This document shows, piece by piece, positions 18,147 to 27,730 of a stretch of 64,000 nucleotides of DNA (position 1 is the stretch's first letter; every line of letters begins with the position of its first letter). Below the pieces are notes generated by a model. That model saw only the letters and a program-made list of their open reading frames with translations, made no database searches and was not told the origin of the DNA. The stretch is taken from assembly GCA_963812475.1 (NCBI GenBank), contig CAWEVI010000008.1, forward strand, positions 1 through 64,000, given 5' to 3'. Source of the DNA: JAMXLO01 sp963812475 (GTDB taxonomy: Bacteria > Pseudomonadota > Alphaproteobacteria > Acetobacterales > Acetobacteraceae). The translations under genes and the position numbers were made by a program.

Positions 18147-18511
18147 AGCAGGCCGACCTGCTCGAACTTGCCGATGAGGATCTCCTCATCAAACGGCTTC
18201 ATGATGTATTCCTGTGCGCCGTTGACGATCGCCTGCTCGATCGCAGACATCTCGGTCTCGGTCGTGCAGAACACGACGGGCGGCTTGTCGGGTCCGTATT
18301 CGGCACGCAACTGCTTCAGAAAATCGAGCCCATTCATGACGGGCATATTCCAGTCCAGCAGGACGCAATCCGGCATCTGGAGACGACAGGCGTTCAGCGC
18401 CTGCTGACCATTTTCCGCCTCGGCCACCGCGAAGCCGTGCGCCTCGAGAATGCGTCGCGCCACCTTGCGCACCACGCGGCTGTCGTCCACGACAAGGCAG
18501 ATGCGCGTCAT
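18143..18511 (-). CDS. cheY: Chemotaxis response regulator CheY
   Basis: A stand-alone receiver domain of 122 residues: MTRICLVVDDSRVVRKVARRI with the acidic pair, the phospho-accepting Asp in VLLDWNMPVMNGLDF, Thr in VVFCTTETEM, and Lys in YIMKPFDEEIL. The start at 18511 is preferred over a longer frame that overlaps cheW. Phospho-CheY normally binds the flagellar motor switch. It overlaps cheB by four bases (GTGA). Confidence 0.93.
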   Translation of the reverse strand: MTRICLVVDDSRVVRKVARRILEAHGFAVAEAENGQQALNACRLQMPDCVLLDWNMPVMNGLDFLKQLRAEYGPDKPPVVFCTTETEMSAIEQAIVNGAQEYIMKPFDEEILIGKFEQVGLL

Positions 18512-18521
18512 GCGACCCGGC

Positions 18522-18995
18522 TCAGACCGCTTCGCCGAGCGCAAGCAGCTTGGCCACGTCGAGCACCACCAACAGCCGGTCGTCGAGCCGGAAGATGCCG
18601 GTGCTGAATTGCGCCCAACTTGGCGGCAGCGTCGGTGGATTGCGCTCGAATGCGCTCGCCTTCAGGCTCATGACCTCGGCAACCTGATCGACCAGCAACG
18701 CATACAGTTCGCCACCCTGATCGGCGACGACGGACATGCGCGGTGTTTCGGCAGGCGCCGGCGGCAGGTGCAGGCGCTCCCGCAGATCAATCGCGGTGAC
18801 GATGCGTCCGCGCAGATTGAGGCTGCCGGCGATCTCCGCCGGGGCAAGCGGTATGCGCGTGATCGCCTGCTCGCCGAGGATGTCGCGGACGCTGAGCACG
18901 GGAACACCGCAAAGCTGGTCCGCCACGGTCAGAGTGACGAACATCCGCTCCTCGTCGGCGGCGAGGTCGGGCCGGTCGAGCACGTCCGCGGTCAT
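18522..18995 (-). CDS. cheW: Chemotaxis coupling protein CheW
   Basis: A 157-residue adaptor with one CheW domain: FVTLTVADQLCGVPVLSVRDIL, AGSLNLRGRIVTAIDLRERL (the conserved NLRG segment) and LLVDQVAEVMSL. CheW bridges receptors and CheA. It lies between cheA and cheY, ten bases before the cheY start. Confidence 0.94.
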   Translation of the reverse strand: MTADVLDRPDLAADEERMFVTLTVADQLCGVPVLSVRDILGEQAITRIPLAPAEIAGSLNLRGRIVTAIDLRERLHLPPAPAETPRMSVVADQGGELYALLVDQVAEVMSLKASAFERNPPTLPPSWAQFSTGIFRLDDRLLVVLDVAKLLALGEAV

Positions 18996-19078
18996 ACGCC
19001 TTCTCCTTTTGGTGCATCAGGCTCTATGTGTTGCCGCCAGATCGCCGCGGTCGGGCCAAAGGCCGCTCGAGGACAGCT

Positions 19079-19094
19079 CCGGGCCTCCGCCCGG
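19079..19094. repeat. GC-rich dyad between cheA and cheW
   Basis: CCGGGC / GCCCGG with a four-base loop, followed by CATGACGGG. It resembles the palindrome near 7099 and lies in the roughly 120-base gap between cheA and cheW. Confidence 0.45.
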
Positions 19095-19115
19095 CATGAC
19101 GGGAATGCCGCTGGT

Positions 19116-21767
19116 TCATGTCGCGGCGACCGCTTCGGCCAGGCATTGCTGCAGACTGGCGATCAGCGCTTCGCGCTGGTGTTTCGCGACGTAGTCGGTG
19201 AAGCCGGCGTCTCGACCCGCCTCGATATCGCGCGGATCGGCGTGCGCCGAAAGGGCAATCATCGGCAGTGCTGCCCAAGGACCGCCGGAGCGCACGGCAC
19301 GGGCAAAGTCGAGTCCGTCCATGTCCGGCATCTCGATGTCCGAGACGATGACGTCGAAGACTGCGCCCGTTTCGCGCAGGCGAAGCGCGTCGGCCGCGTT
19401 GGCTGCGGCGGTAACGCGGTAACCGGCGGCGCCCAGGATCGGCAACAGCAACTGGCGGAAGAAGTCGCTGTCCTCGACCACGAGGACGCGACGCGCATTG
19501 TCGCGATCCGCCGTCCCGGGCACACCGTGAAACCAGTCCTTCCAGGCCTGCGTCAGCCAGTAGCCGGTATCGATCACGTCGGTGGCATGGCCGGCGATCA
19601 CCGCCGTGCCCAGCAGGCCAACGCGGGCACCGGACAACTCAATGGTCAGTCGGTCCTCCACCACATCGATGATTTCGTCGACCATCAGTCCCATGCTGCG
19701 GTCGTGGTCGTTGAACACCAGTACGGACTGGCGCGGCCGGTCGCTGTCCGATTTGTCCGACAGTGCCACCAGCGGCATCAGCTTGCCGCGGTACTGGGTG
19801 ACCGGTGCCCCACACGAGATTTCGATCTTGTCGCGCGGGATGTCCTCCAGCCGCGCGACCAAACCCAACGGCACGGCCATCTTCTGGTCGGTGCCTGCGC
19901 GGAACAGCAGCATTGCCGTCAGATCGCTCGAGCGCACCTTATCCGTCGCGTCCGCGGAGACTGCCTTGCTCGCTCCGCCGCCGCCGCCAATCCCGGTGGC
20001 CCGCGCGATTCCGTTGGGATCAAGGATCATGATCACTGATCCGTCGCCGAGGATGGTGTTGCCGCTGAACATCGTCACGTGGCGAAGGATCGGCGCCACG
20101 GGCTTCACCACGATCTCCTCGGTATCGAACACGCGGTCGACGATAATCCCCAGGAGGCTGGCGCCCACCTGCGCAACCACGATGTAGGATCCGGTGTCAT
20201 CGTTGCGCGATGCGCCGAGTGCCAGCAGATCGTTCAGGTTGACCAGCGGCAGCAGCCGGTCGCGCAGCCGGAGCACCGGGGTGTCGTTGATGCGTTCGAT
20301 CACCGGTTCCGAGGTTCCGGCCTGGTTATCGCCGAGGCTGGCCTGGTTCCGCGCACGGACCAATTCCACCACGCTGATCTGGGGAATGGCGAAGCGCTCG
20401 CCGCCGGCGGCCACGATCAGCGCGGAGACGATCGCCAGCGTGAGCGGGATCTTTATGATGAAGGTGGTTCCGGCGCCAGGCACGCTTTTCAACTCGATCG
20501 TGCCGCCGATCTTCTCGATATTGGTCTTCACAACATCCATGCCGACACCACGGCCGGACACGGCGGTCACCACGACCGCGGTCGAGAAGCCGGCACGGAA
20601 GATGAACCGCTGCAACTGCGCCTCGGTCATGCCGGCCAGTTCCGCCTCGGTTGCCAGGCCGTTCGCCAGCACCTTGGTGCGAATCCTGTCGAGCGGCAGG
20701 CCGCGTCCATCGTCGGCGATCTCTATGATGATGTGGCCGCCTTCGTGGTAGGCATTGAGCGTGATTTTACCGGTCTCGGGCTTCCCGGCCGCGCGACGCT
20801 CGGCGGGCTTTTCCAGTCCGTGGTCGCCGCTGTTGCGCACCATGTGCGTCAGCGGATCCTTGATCAGCTCCAGAACCTGGCGGTCGAGTTCGGTGTCGGC
20901 GCCGAGCATGACGAGTTCGATTTTCTTGTCCATCTCACGCGCCACGTCGCGCACAAGACGCGGCAACTTGTTCCATGCATTGCCGATCGGCTGCATGCGG
21001 GTCTTCATCACGCCTTCCTGGAGGTCGGACGTAATGTGCGACAGGCGCTGGAGAGGCACCGTGAATCCGCTGTTCTCCTGCATGCGGGCAAGCTGAAGCA
21101 GCTGGTTCCGGGTCAGCACCAGTTCGCTCACCAGGGTCATCAGATCCTCCAGCACGTCCACGGTGACCCGGATGGTCTGCTGGGCGGTAATAGGTTCGCC
21201 CTGGACGAAGTCTGCTCCCATCGGGGCTGCCATTGGAGTTCCTGCCGGGTGTGCCATTGCGGGTGCGGATGGCAGGGCGGCAGCCTGCACCGCGTCCGGT
21301 GGCGGTTCCGCCGGGGACTGCGGGACCGGGGCGATGTCGTCAGCTTTTGGGGCCGCCGCAGTCAGCGCAGGCGACCGTTGCGGCGCAGGCTGGCCCGCGG
21401 CAGTGGCGTTCAGCGCGGCGACCAGATCGGCATCATCGCCTGCCGGTTCACTGCCGGTGGCGGCCAAACCGGCGAGAATTGCTTTGATCTGGTCGACCGC
21501 CTTGAGCACCAGGCTGATCATGTCGGGCGTCACCGCAAGGACGCCGTCCCTCACCTTGCCGAGCACGTTCTCGGCGGCGTGCGCCACATGCTCGAGCCGC
21601 GGCAGGCCAAGAAAGCCGCAGGTGCCCTTTATGGTGTGCACCAGGCGGAAGATCAGTGACAGCGTCTCGCCATCGTCCGGCGTGCGCTCCAGCTTTACCA
21701 GGGCGACATCCAGATCGGACAGGCCCTCGTTGGTCTCGGTCAGAAAATCGGACAGCAGGTCGTCCAT
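19116..21767 (-). CDS. cheA: Hybrid chemotaxis histidine kinase CheA with C-terminal receiver
   Basis: The 883-residue kinase starts at MDDLLSDFLTETNEGLSDLD; the 14-codon extension upstream is unlikely. Domains in order: HPt with His44 in RLVHTIKGTCGFLG; a Pro/Ala-rich linker with no clear P2 domain; dimerisation helices; HATPase with HMVRNSGDHGLEKP and DDGRGLPLDRI; a first CheW-like domain; a second CheW-like segment (PLGLVARLEDIPRDKIEI, RSMGLMVDEIIDVVED); and a receiver (VLVVEDSDFFRQLLLPIL, VIVSDIEMPDMDGLDFARAV). The C-terminal receiver could act as a phosphate sink or second output. It heads the cheA-W-Y-B-R run. Confidence 0.95.
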   Translation of the reverse strand: MDDLLSDFLTETNEGLSDLDVALVKLERTPDDGETLSLIFRLVHTIKGTCGFLGLPRLEHVAHAAENVLGKVRDGVLAVTPDMISLVLKAVDQIKAILAGLAATGSEPAGDDADLVAALNATAAGQPAPQRSPALTAAAPKADDIAPVPQSPAEPPPDAVQAAALPSAPAMAHPAGTPMAAPMGADFVQGEPITAQQTIRVTVDVLEDLMTLVSELVLTRNQLLQLARMQENSGFTVPLQRLSHITSDLQEGVMKTRMQPIGNAWNKLPRLVRDVAREMDKKIELVMLGADTELDRQVLELIKDPLTHMVRNSGDHGLEKPAERRAAGKPETGKITLNAYHEGGHIIIEIADDGRGLPLDRIRTKVLANGLATEAELAGMTEAQLQRFIFRAGFSTAVVVTAVSGRGVGMDVVKTNIEKIGGTIELKSVPGAGTTFIIKIPLTLAIVSALIVAAGGERFAIPQISVVELVRARNQASLGDNQAGTSEPVIERINDTPVLRLRDRLLPLVNLNDLLALGASRNDDTGSYIVVAQVGASLLGIIVDRVFDTEEIVVKPVAPILRHVTMFSGNTILGDGSVIMILDPNGIARATGIGGGGGASKAVSADATDKVRSSDLTAMLLFRAGTDQKMAVPLGLVARLEDIPRDKIEISCGAPVTQYRGKLMPLVALSDKSDSDRPRQSVLVFNDHDRSMGLMVDEIIDVVEDRLTIELSGARVGLLGTAVIAGHATDVIDTGYWLTQAWKDWFHGVPGTADRDNARRVLVVEDSDFFRQLLLPILGAAGYRVTAAANAADALRLRETGAVFDVIVSDIEMPDMDGLDFARAVRSGGPWAALPMIALSAHADPRDIEAGRDAGFTDYVAKHQREALIASLQQCLAEAVAAT

Positions 21768-21881
21768 GGCAGCCCTCGCACGCCCGGGGAATCGCGGGCT
21801 GGGGTCCATCCTGGTCCGGTCCTGGCGAAGAAAGAGTAAACCGCTGGCAGGTGATTGGCAGTTTGGGTCTGGACGCGGCCG

Positions 21882-22520
21882 TCAAGGATTCGCGAACGAC
21901 AGCAGGAGCGGGGGCAAGGATGCGCCGGCGCCGGCACCAGAAGGCATCAGCATCGAGAGTTTGATGCCATGCTCGCGGGCTATCAGGGCGGTCAACGGCG
22001 CCTGGAGATGGCGAGCGGTCATGCCAGTCTCCCAACCCTCGGTCTCCTCGGTCAGACAAGCGCCGAACCCCGGCGGCCAGGCAGCCCGAGGACCGTCTAT
22101 CGTTACCAGCACATTGCTTGCCGGCGAGCCCGATAATGCGATGAGCCCACCACCGGGCAGGCTTTCGGCCGCCAGCAGCAGAATGTTCAGCAGCAGCCGG
22201 CCCGTCCCGGGAGCGAATTCCACGTCCGGTTCCATGCCGAACAGGTCCAGCCGCAGTCGGCGGCTGGCGAACAGGCCGTCCGCGAACGTCAGGAGTTGGG
22301 CCATATCCACGGGTTCGCTATCCTGACCCCAAGCCGCGCGGAGCAGTCTCAGGCGCTGCGCCAATTCGACCGCCGTATCCTCGGCAACCGTCAGCGCCTC
22401 GCTTTCCGCCTGCTCCTCACGGGCGATTTCCAGCACGCCTACCAGCGAACCCAGCAACCCGCTCAGGTCATGGCAGAGCCGTGAGCACAGCAATTCAGCC
22501 AAATGCAATGACCCGATCAT
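21882..22520 (-). CDS. chpT: ChpT-like histidine phosphotransferase
   Basis: The 212-residue product from MIGSLHLAELLCSRLCHDLSG has the phospho-accepting His in LCHDLSGLLGSLVG, then a degenerate HATPase-like fold ending in MLMPSGAGAG. This is the pattern of ChpT, the dimeric phosphotransferase that passes phosphate from CckA to CtrA and CpdR in alphaproteobacteria. The start at 22520 is chosen over a longer frame whose first 31 residues lack family features. It lies directly upstream of cheA on the same strand. The symbol rests on this motif and on context. Confidence 0.82.
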   Translation of the reverse strand: MIGSLHLAELLCSRLCHDLSGLLGSLVGVLEIAREEQAESEALTVAEDTAVELAQRLRLLRAAWGQDSEPVDMAQLLTFADGLFASRRLRLDLFGMEPDVEFAPGTGRLLLNILLLAAESLPGGGLIALSGSPASNVLVTIDGPRAAWPPGFGACLTEETEGWETGMTARHLQAPLTALIAREHGIKLSMLMPSGAGAGASLPPLLLSFANP

Positions 22521-22763
22521 GTCGCCATACCGCGCATTCCCTAACCGAAGCGACGCCTGTACTGCCGTCCCCGCCCAAGGATTGCCCGGATCGGGACCGC
22601 GACCGTGGTTCACTGCCAGGTTCGCGTCGGGTGATAAGGCCGAAGGTTGTGGCCGAGCAGGCGAAGGCGCAAGCGGCGCGCCGTCGATGCAACCCTTGCG
22701 GGGCTCTTGAACCTCATGCCTGGATGGCGCAAGTCAGGAGGGTGGAAGGAGCCGCATCATCGC

Positions 22764-23750
22764 ATGATTGATCCGTTCGGGCGTTCGATCACTTATCTGC
22801 GCGTCTCGGTCACCGACCGGTGCGACCTTCGCTGCGTCTATTGCATGGCCGAAGACATGACCTTTCTGCCAAAGCGGGAAGTGCTGTCGCTGGAAGAACT
22901 GGATCGCGTCTGCGCTGCGTTCATCCGCCTGGGGACCGGCAAGATCCGCATCACCGGCGGCGAGCCGCTGGTCCGGCGCGACGTGATGACGCTGTTCCAG
23001 AGCCTGGGCGCGCGCCTGGGCCACGGCCTGAAGGAGCTGGTCGTCACCACCAACGGGACCCAGTTGGCGAAGCTTGCCGATGGCTTGTACGACGCGGGTG
23101 TCCGGCGGATCAACGTCTCGCTCGACACGCTTGATCCGGCGAAATTCACCGAGATCACCCGTCGCGGCAAGATCGGCCAGACGCTTGACGGCATCTTCGC
23201 CGCCAAGGCAGCCGGCCTCGCGATCAAGATCAACGCGGTCGCGATGAAGGACGTGAACGAGGACGAGTTCGACGGATTGCTCGCCTGGTGCGGCGATCAC
23301 GGCTTCGACCTCTGCCTGATCGAGACGATGCCGATGGGCGAGATCACCGGTGACCGCACCGATCAGTACCTGCCGCTCTCCATCGTGCGCTCGCGCCTGC
23401 GCAGGCGATGGACGCTGCAGGAGACCGACTACCGGACCGGCGGACCGGCACGGTATTTCGATGTGGCGGAGACCGGCCGGCGGATCGGCTTCATCACGCC
23501 GATGACCCACAATTTCTGTGAGAGCTGCAATCGCGTTCGGCTGACCTGCACCGGAACGCTGTACATGTGCCTGGGTCAGGACGATCAGGCCGATCTGCGC
23601 CGCGTGCTGCGCGATGGCGCGACCGATGCCGAGCTGGATGACGCGATCCGCGAGGCGATCAGCCGCAAGCCGAAAGGGCATGACTTCGTGATCGACCGCC
23701 GCCACGACCGCCCCGCGGTGGCGCGGCACATGAGCGTCACCGGCGGCTGA
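22764..23750 (+). CDS. moaA: GTP 3',8-cyclase MoaA
   Basis: MoaA is a radical-SAM enzyme that begins molybdenum cofactor synthesis by converting GTP to 3',8-cyclo-dihydro-GTP. The start at 22764 gives MIDPFGRSITYLRVSVTDRC. The radical-SAM cluster cysteines are C20, C24 and C27 (RCDLRCVYC); the second cluster is C252, C255 and C269 (FCESCNRVRLTC...C). GGEPLVRRD and VTTNGTQL bind SAM. The C-terminal GG is conserved in MoaA. The length of 328 is typical. No other moa gene is adjacent. Confidence 0.96.
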   Translation: MIDPFGRSITYLRVSVTDRCDLRCVYCMAEDMTFLPKREVLSLEELDRVCAAFIRLGTGKIRITGGEPLVRRDVMTLFQSLGARLGHGLKELVVTTNGTQLAKLADGLYDAGVRRINVSLDTLDPAKFTEITRRGKIGQTLDGIFAAKAAGLAIKINAVAMKDVNEDEFDGLLAWCGDHGFDLCLIETMPMGEITGDRTDQYLPLSIVRSRLRRRWTLQETDYRTGGPARYFDVAETGRRIGFITPMTHNFCESCNRVRLTCTGTLYMCLGQDDQADLRRVLRDGATDAELDDAIREAISRKPKGHDFVIDRRHDRPAVARHMSVTGG

Positions 23751-23830
23751 ACGCAGCCCCGTCGGGCTGCCACTCTTGGCGTGTCCCCGCACTGCCCCTA
23801 CGGTTGCGTCTCGAAAACGGAGGCAGGGCG

Positions 23831-25345
23831 ATGCGCAGGAATGTCGGGGCCGTCCTTCTGGCGGCGGGGTTGACGGCAAGCTTCCCTGCAATGGCGCAGA
23901 AGTCGGCCGACACGCTTCGCATCACATGGCGCGACGCCATTCCCGATGTCCTGCCCTATTACAACCAGCTGCGCACCGGCGTCGTGCTCGCGCATCAGGC
24001 CTGGGACTCGCTGGTCTATCGAGATCCGGAAACCTTCCAGATCAAGCCGCTGTTGGCGGAATCGTTCAAGTGGGCGGACGAGACGACACTTGAATTCGTC
24101 CTGCGCAAGAATGTCACCTTCCACAACGGTGACAAACTCACCGCCGACGATGTGGTTTACACCGTCAACACCATTCTCAGCGACAAGCAAGTTTCGACAC
24201 CGAGCAACTATTCCTACATCGATCATGCCACCAAGGTCGACGACACGCATGTCCGTGTCGAGTTGAAGCGCGTGTTCCCGGCAGCGCTCGATTACATGGC
24301 GATGACACTGTACATCATGCCGAAGGCGTATCGCGAAAAGGTCGGTCCGCTGGAATACTCGCGCAACCCGATCGGGTCCGGCCCGTACAAGTTCACGCGG
24401 GTCAACGGCGTCACGGAGATCGATCTGGAACGCTATGACGGCTATTACGCCGACAGCCCGAAGGGCAGGCCGCCGATCGGCAAGCTCGTTATCCACGAGG
24501 TGCCGGATTCCGCCACCGAGATGGCGGAACTGCTCGGCGGACGTGCCGACTGGATCTGGAAGTTCAGTCCGGACCAGTTCGACGCTGTGGGGCAGATGCC
24601 GACGCTTCAGGCCGTGCGTGGGGAATCCATGCGCATCCAGTTTCTTGGCATGGATGCGGCTGGCCGCACCGGCGCCGACAATCCGCTGACCAAGCAGAAG
24701 GTGCGCGAGGCGATTTTTTATGCGATCGACCGCACCACGATGGCCAGGCAGCTCATGCAGGGTGGCTCGCGCGCCCTGGATGCCCCCTGCTATCCCACAC
24801 AGTTCGGTTGCGACGCGGCGGCGGCGGTGCACTACCCCTATGATCCTGCCAAGGCAAAACAGTTGCTGGCCGAGGCCGGATATCCGAATGGCTTCGACAC
24901 CGAATTGGTGACGCCCGATCTGCCGCAATGGGCGGGTGCAACGCAGGGCTATTTGAAGGCGGTCGGCATCAATGCCAAGACCAGCGTCCTGCAGGTTGGC
25001 GCGTGGGTGCAGCGCTCGCTCGCCGGGCAGAACCCGCTCGAGTTGAGTTCGTGGGGCAGCTACTCGGTCAACGACGTCTCTGCGATCCTGCCGAACTTCT
25101 TTACCTTCACGCCAGGCGACTATGTGCGCGACCCGGAGCTGAAGAAACTGGTCGAGGCCGGCGGCGCGACCGTGGATGCCGACCAGCGGCGCAAGTCGTA
25201 CAGCGCGGCGATCAAGCTGATCACCGAGAAAGCGTACTGGATGCCAATGTTCACCCACACGGTGACCTACGGTTTCTCCAAACAGCTCAACTTCAAACCC
25301 TATCCGGACGAGCTGCCGCGCTTTTTCCTCAGCAGCTGGAAATAA
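23831..25345 (+). CDS. ABC transporter substrate-binding protein, peptide/nickel type
   Basis: A 504-residue periplasmic binding protein of the SBP_bac_5 (OppA/DppA) family with a signal peptide (RRNVGAVLLAAGLTASFPAMA). Typical segments are PLLAESFKWADETTLEFVLR, FHNGDKLTADDVVYTVN, NPIGSGPYKF, KVREAIFYAIDRTTMAR and AKQLLAEAGYPNGF. No permease or ATPase gene is nearby, so it is an orphan component; the ligand is unknown. The first nine codons of the longest frame were dropped because the signal peptide begins at 23831. Confidence 0.9.
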   Translation: MRRNVGAVLLAAGLTASFPAMAQKSADTLRITWRDAIPDVLPYYNQLRTGVVLAHQAWDSLVYRDPETFQIKPLLAESFKWADETTLEFVLRKNVTFHNGDKLTADDVVYTVNTILSDKQVSTPSNYSYIDHATKVDDTHVRVELKRVFPAALDYMAMTLYIMPKAYREKVGPLEYSRNPIGSGPYKFTRVNGVTEIDLERYDGYYADSPKGRPPIGKLVIHEVPDSATEMAELLGGRADWIWKFSPDQFDAVGQMPTLQAVRGESMRIQFLGMDAAGRTGADNPLTKQKVREAIFYAIDRTTMARQLMQGGSRALDAPCYPTQFGCDAAAAVHYPYDPAKAKQLLAEAGYPNGFDTELVTPDLPQWAGATQGYLKAVGINAKTSVLQVGAWVQRSLAGQNPLELSSWGSYSVNDVSAILPNFFTFTPGDYVRDPELKKLVEAGGATVDADQRRKSYSAAIKLITEKAYWMPMFTHTVTYGFSKQLNFKPYPDELPRFFLSSWK

Positions 25346-25424
25346 CCGCGGCCTCCTGGCATTGTGTGCCGATCGTGTGCGGCCGTATCGTAGGATGCGC
25401 GCCGCCAATCGGGAGGAAACCAAC

Positions 25425-26633
25425 ATGACCAAGGAGCTTGCTGCGTCGAGGCGCAGCATCGTCAAAGGGCTGGCTGGCACGATCGGTGCCGCTGCGCTGG
25501 CTCCGGCCGTCGCACTTGCGCAACAGCCAAGCGCCGCGACCGCCACGCCGCCATCCGTCATCACCAATCCGCCACGACAGTGGGGACGCGGCGCGCCGCC
25601 GGAATTCTATCCCGACCCCGACATCGTCGTCATCGATCCATCGTTCCGTCAGTATCTGCTTGGCATCACCGCAATCCACCGCGTGGGCACAGGCTTTCTG
25701 TGGGCCGAAGGGCCAGCCTGGTCGAGCGAGGGCCAGTACTTCGTGTTCAGCGACGTTCAGGGCAACACACAGTATCGCTTTCTGTGGGACAACAGGCGGG
25801 TAACGCCGTTTCGCAAGCCGTCAAACAACAGCAACGGCAACTCCTTCGACTTCCAGGGACGGCAGCTCTCGACCGAGGACTTCTATCGCCGCGTGGTCCG
25901 CTGGGAACTCGACGGCACCATGACCGTGATTGCCAATTCCTTCGAAGGCAAGCCGCTGAACTCACCGAACGATCTTGTGCCGCATCCTGACGGCAGCATC
26001 TGGTTCACCGACCCACCCTACGGCGACACGCTGTCGGAAGGCCATCCGGACGAAGCCGGCGGTCCAACAAACCCGCAAGGTCTGCTCAACCCGCGCATCG
26101 GCGCCGAAAACGCCGGAGCGCTCGGAGGTACCAAACGGCAATTGCCGAATGCGGTCTATCGCTGGGACCCAAGCGGCAGGCTGGAGGTCGTGGTCACCGA
26201 GGACCAGCTCAAGAATCCCAACGGGATCTGTTTCGCACCCGACTACAAGACGCTGTACGTGATCAGCACCAGCAAGGGACCGGGCGACAGCCATGCCGGC
26301 GGCACGCGCACGATCCATGCGTTCGACGTGCAGGACACCAAGGTCGCCAACCAGCGCGAGTTTCTGGACATGATGGTTGACGGTGTCCATTGCGGCCCTG
26401 ACGGCATGCGCGCCGACGTGTTCGGCAATCTTTGGTGCAGCTCCAATGCGCCGCTCGGCTATTCCGGCGTGCTGGTGTACAATGCGCAGGGCAAGCTGAT
26501 CGGCCGTATCCGCTTGCCCGAGCAATGCGCCAATCTCTCGTTCGGCGGCCCGAAGCGCAACAACCTGCTCATGTGTGCGAGCCAGTCGATCTATATGCTG
26601 CAGGTGCAGACGCAGGGTGCCGCGCCGGGCTAG
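25425..26633 (+). CDS. SMP-30/gluconolactonase-like family protein, probably Tat-exported
   Basis: The 402-residue protein starts after a good Shine-Dalgarno (GGGAGGAAACC) and has a twin-arginine-like leader, SRRSIVKGLAGTIGAAALAPA, ending near ALA. The body is a six-bladed propeller of the SMP-30/gluconolactonase group: EGPAWSSEGQYFVFSDV, LNSPNDLVPHPDGSIWFTDPPYG, NPNGICFAPDYKTLYV and HCGPDGMRADVFGNLW, with the metal-ligand Glu, Asn and Asp positions. These enzymes hydrolyse sugar or other lactones. Operon membership with the binding protein upstream (about 80 bases) is possible. Confidence 0.9.
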   Translation: MTKELAASRRSIVKGLAGTIGAAALAPAVALAQQPSAATATPPSVITNPPRQWGRGAPPEFYPDPDIVVIDPSFRQYLLGITAIHRVGTGFLWAEGPAWSSEGQYFVFSDVQGNTQYRFLWDNRRVTPFRKPSNNSNGNSFDFQGRQLSTEDFYRRVVRWELDGTMTVIANSFEGKPLNSPNDLVPHPDGSIWFTDPPYGDTLSEGHPDEAGGPTNPQGLLNPRIGAENAGALGGTKRQLPNAVYRWDPSGRLEVVVTEDQLKNPNGICFAPDYKTLYVISTSKGPGDSHAGGTRTIHAFDVQDTKVANQREFLDMMVDGVHCGPDGMRADVFGNLWCSSNAPLGYSGVLVYNAQGKLIGRIRLPEQCANLSFGGPKRNNLLMCASQSIYMLQVQTQGAAPG

Positions 26634-26799
26634 ATCCGATAGGCACCACGCAAGCGTCACAGTCTCCGCAGCAACGAAACGCGACGCTGCGGAGACTTGC
26701 GCGGCCAAGTCCCTCCGCCTTGGTGCGCCAACACGTCTGGCAGAGGCGGCAACTCAGGCCCGGTGCAATCGGTGTCAACGCAGCCGGTTGCCGCTGTTG

Positions 26800-27405
26800 T
26801 CAGCTGCCCGGACACATTCTCAACCTGACGCCCTCGAAGGTATCCTGTTCCCACGTGTTGACGCGCAGGGTATCGGTCACGAATTGGGCAAGCGCACCTT
26901 TGCCTGCACGGTTGCCATCCTCGTCCCAGACCTCGCGCGGACCGACCGATGGAGAGTTACGATCAACGCTCATGATAACCGCGCTGTACATCTTGTTCCC
27001 CGGCAGGATCGTTGCACATATGACGCGCCGATTGTCCGGCAGCAGTCCGGACAGCGTTACGCGAAGATTTTCCGGCAACACTGTCATATCGAGAGGGCCA
27101 ATGGTGATCTTCTTCTTTTCCAGTTCCGCGCGGACTTCGGCCATGCGTTGATTGATGATGGCGAGTGCCGTTGCCTCCGGTGCTTGCTCGGCCGAGGTAA
27201 GTGCGGACGGGGCTGGGAGCCAGCCAATCGTCACCTTGGCGTATGCATCCAGTGCGTCGCTGCGATAGACGGTAGGAACACCATGCGGGTCCGGCGGCGT
27301 GTCCGACAGCGGAGCGGCCTTGGCTGACAGACCAACGCAAAAGGCGCCAACGAAGAGGATCATGGTAAGTCGGGCGTCTCCACGTCGTCCGCCGGGGATA
27401 GCCAT
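26800..27405 (-). CDS. Hypothetical secreted protein
   Basis: The start at 27405 follows an AGGAG site and gives MAIPGGRRGDARLTMILFVGAFCVGLSAKA, a probable signal peptide. The mature part is hydrophilic with no family I recognise. Segments such as LAIINQRMAEVRAELEKKKI and LSGLLPDNRRVICATILPG suggest a small alpha/beta domain; one Cys occurs near the end. It is the last ordinary-composition gene before the AT-rich patch. Confidence 0.65.
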   Translation of the reverse strand: MAIPGGRRGDARLTMILFVGAFCVGLSAKAAPLSDTPPDPHGVPTVYRSDALDAYAKVTIGWLPAPSALTSAEQAPEATALAIINQRMAEVRAELEKKKITIGPLDMTVLPENLRVTLSGLLPDNRRVICATILPGNKMYSAVIMSVDRNSPSVGPREVWDEDGNRAGKGALAQFVTDTLRVNTWEQDTFEGVRLRMCPGS

Positions 27406-27730
27406 GATGCAAGCTCCTGTTGCTGGGCGCAGTAATTCCGCCGTCACGACACCGAAACTAACATAGATGGACGATTTCGCAAACAGAAACTAGGTCGCTA
27501 TGCCGCAGTGGTGGCACCGGGGCAGTGCAATTTGCACTCGCTGGCCGATGTTCGAATCGCCGGTAGTATACCGCTGGTATGGTGCGAGCATCGACCAGGG
27601 TGCGGAAGGCGGCGTAGGTAACAAGATCAGTCTGGAATGGCTGCCCTCGCACTGGATCCGTTGCGGGTGCCCCTTGCCGTCGCTTAAGCCGATCGCGCCG
27701 TGATGTTGGTCGATTTACCGCGACGTTAGG
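27406..27730. other. Intergenic stretch at the edge of an AT-rich patch
   Basis: No supported gene. Short frames on both strands lack family features. Base composition falls noticeably toward the right, where the decayed gene at 27731 begins. Confidence 0.5.

Noticed and set aside
20079..21659. 526-residue plus-strand frame inside cheA.
   Set aside because: Low-complexity His/Gln/Arg-rich translation, antisense to a well-defined CheA.
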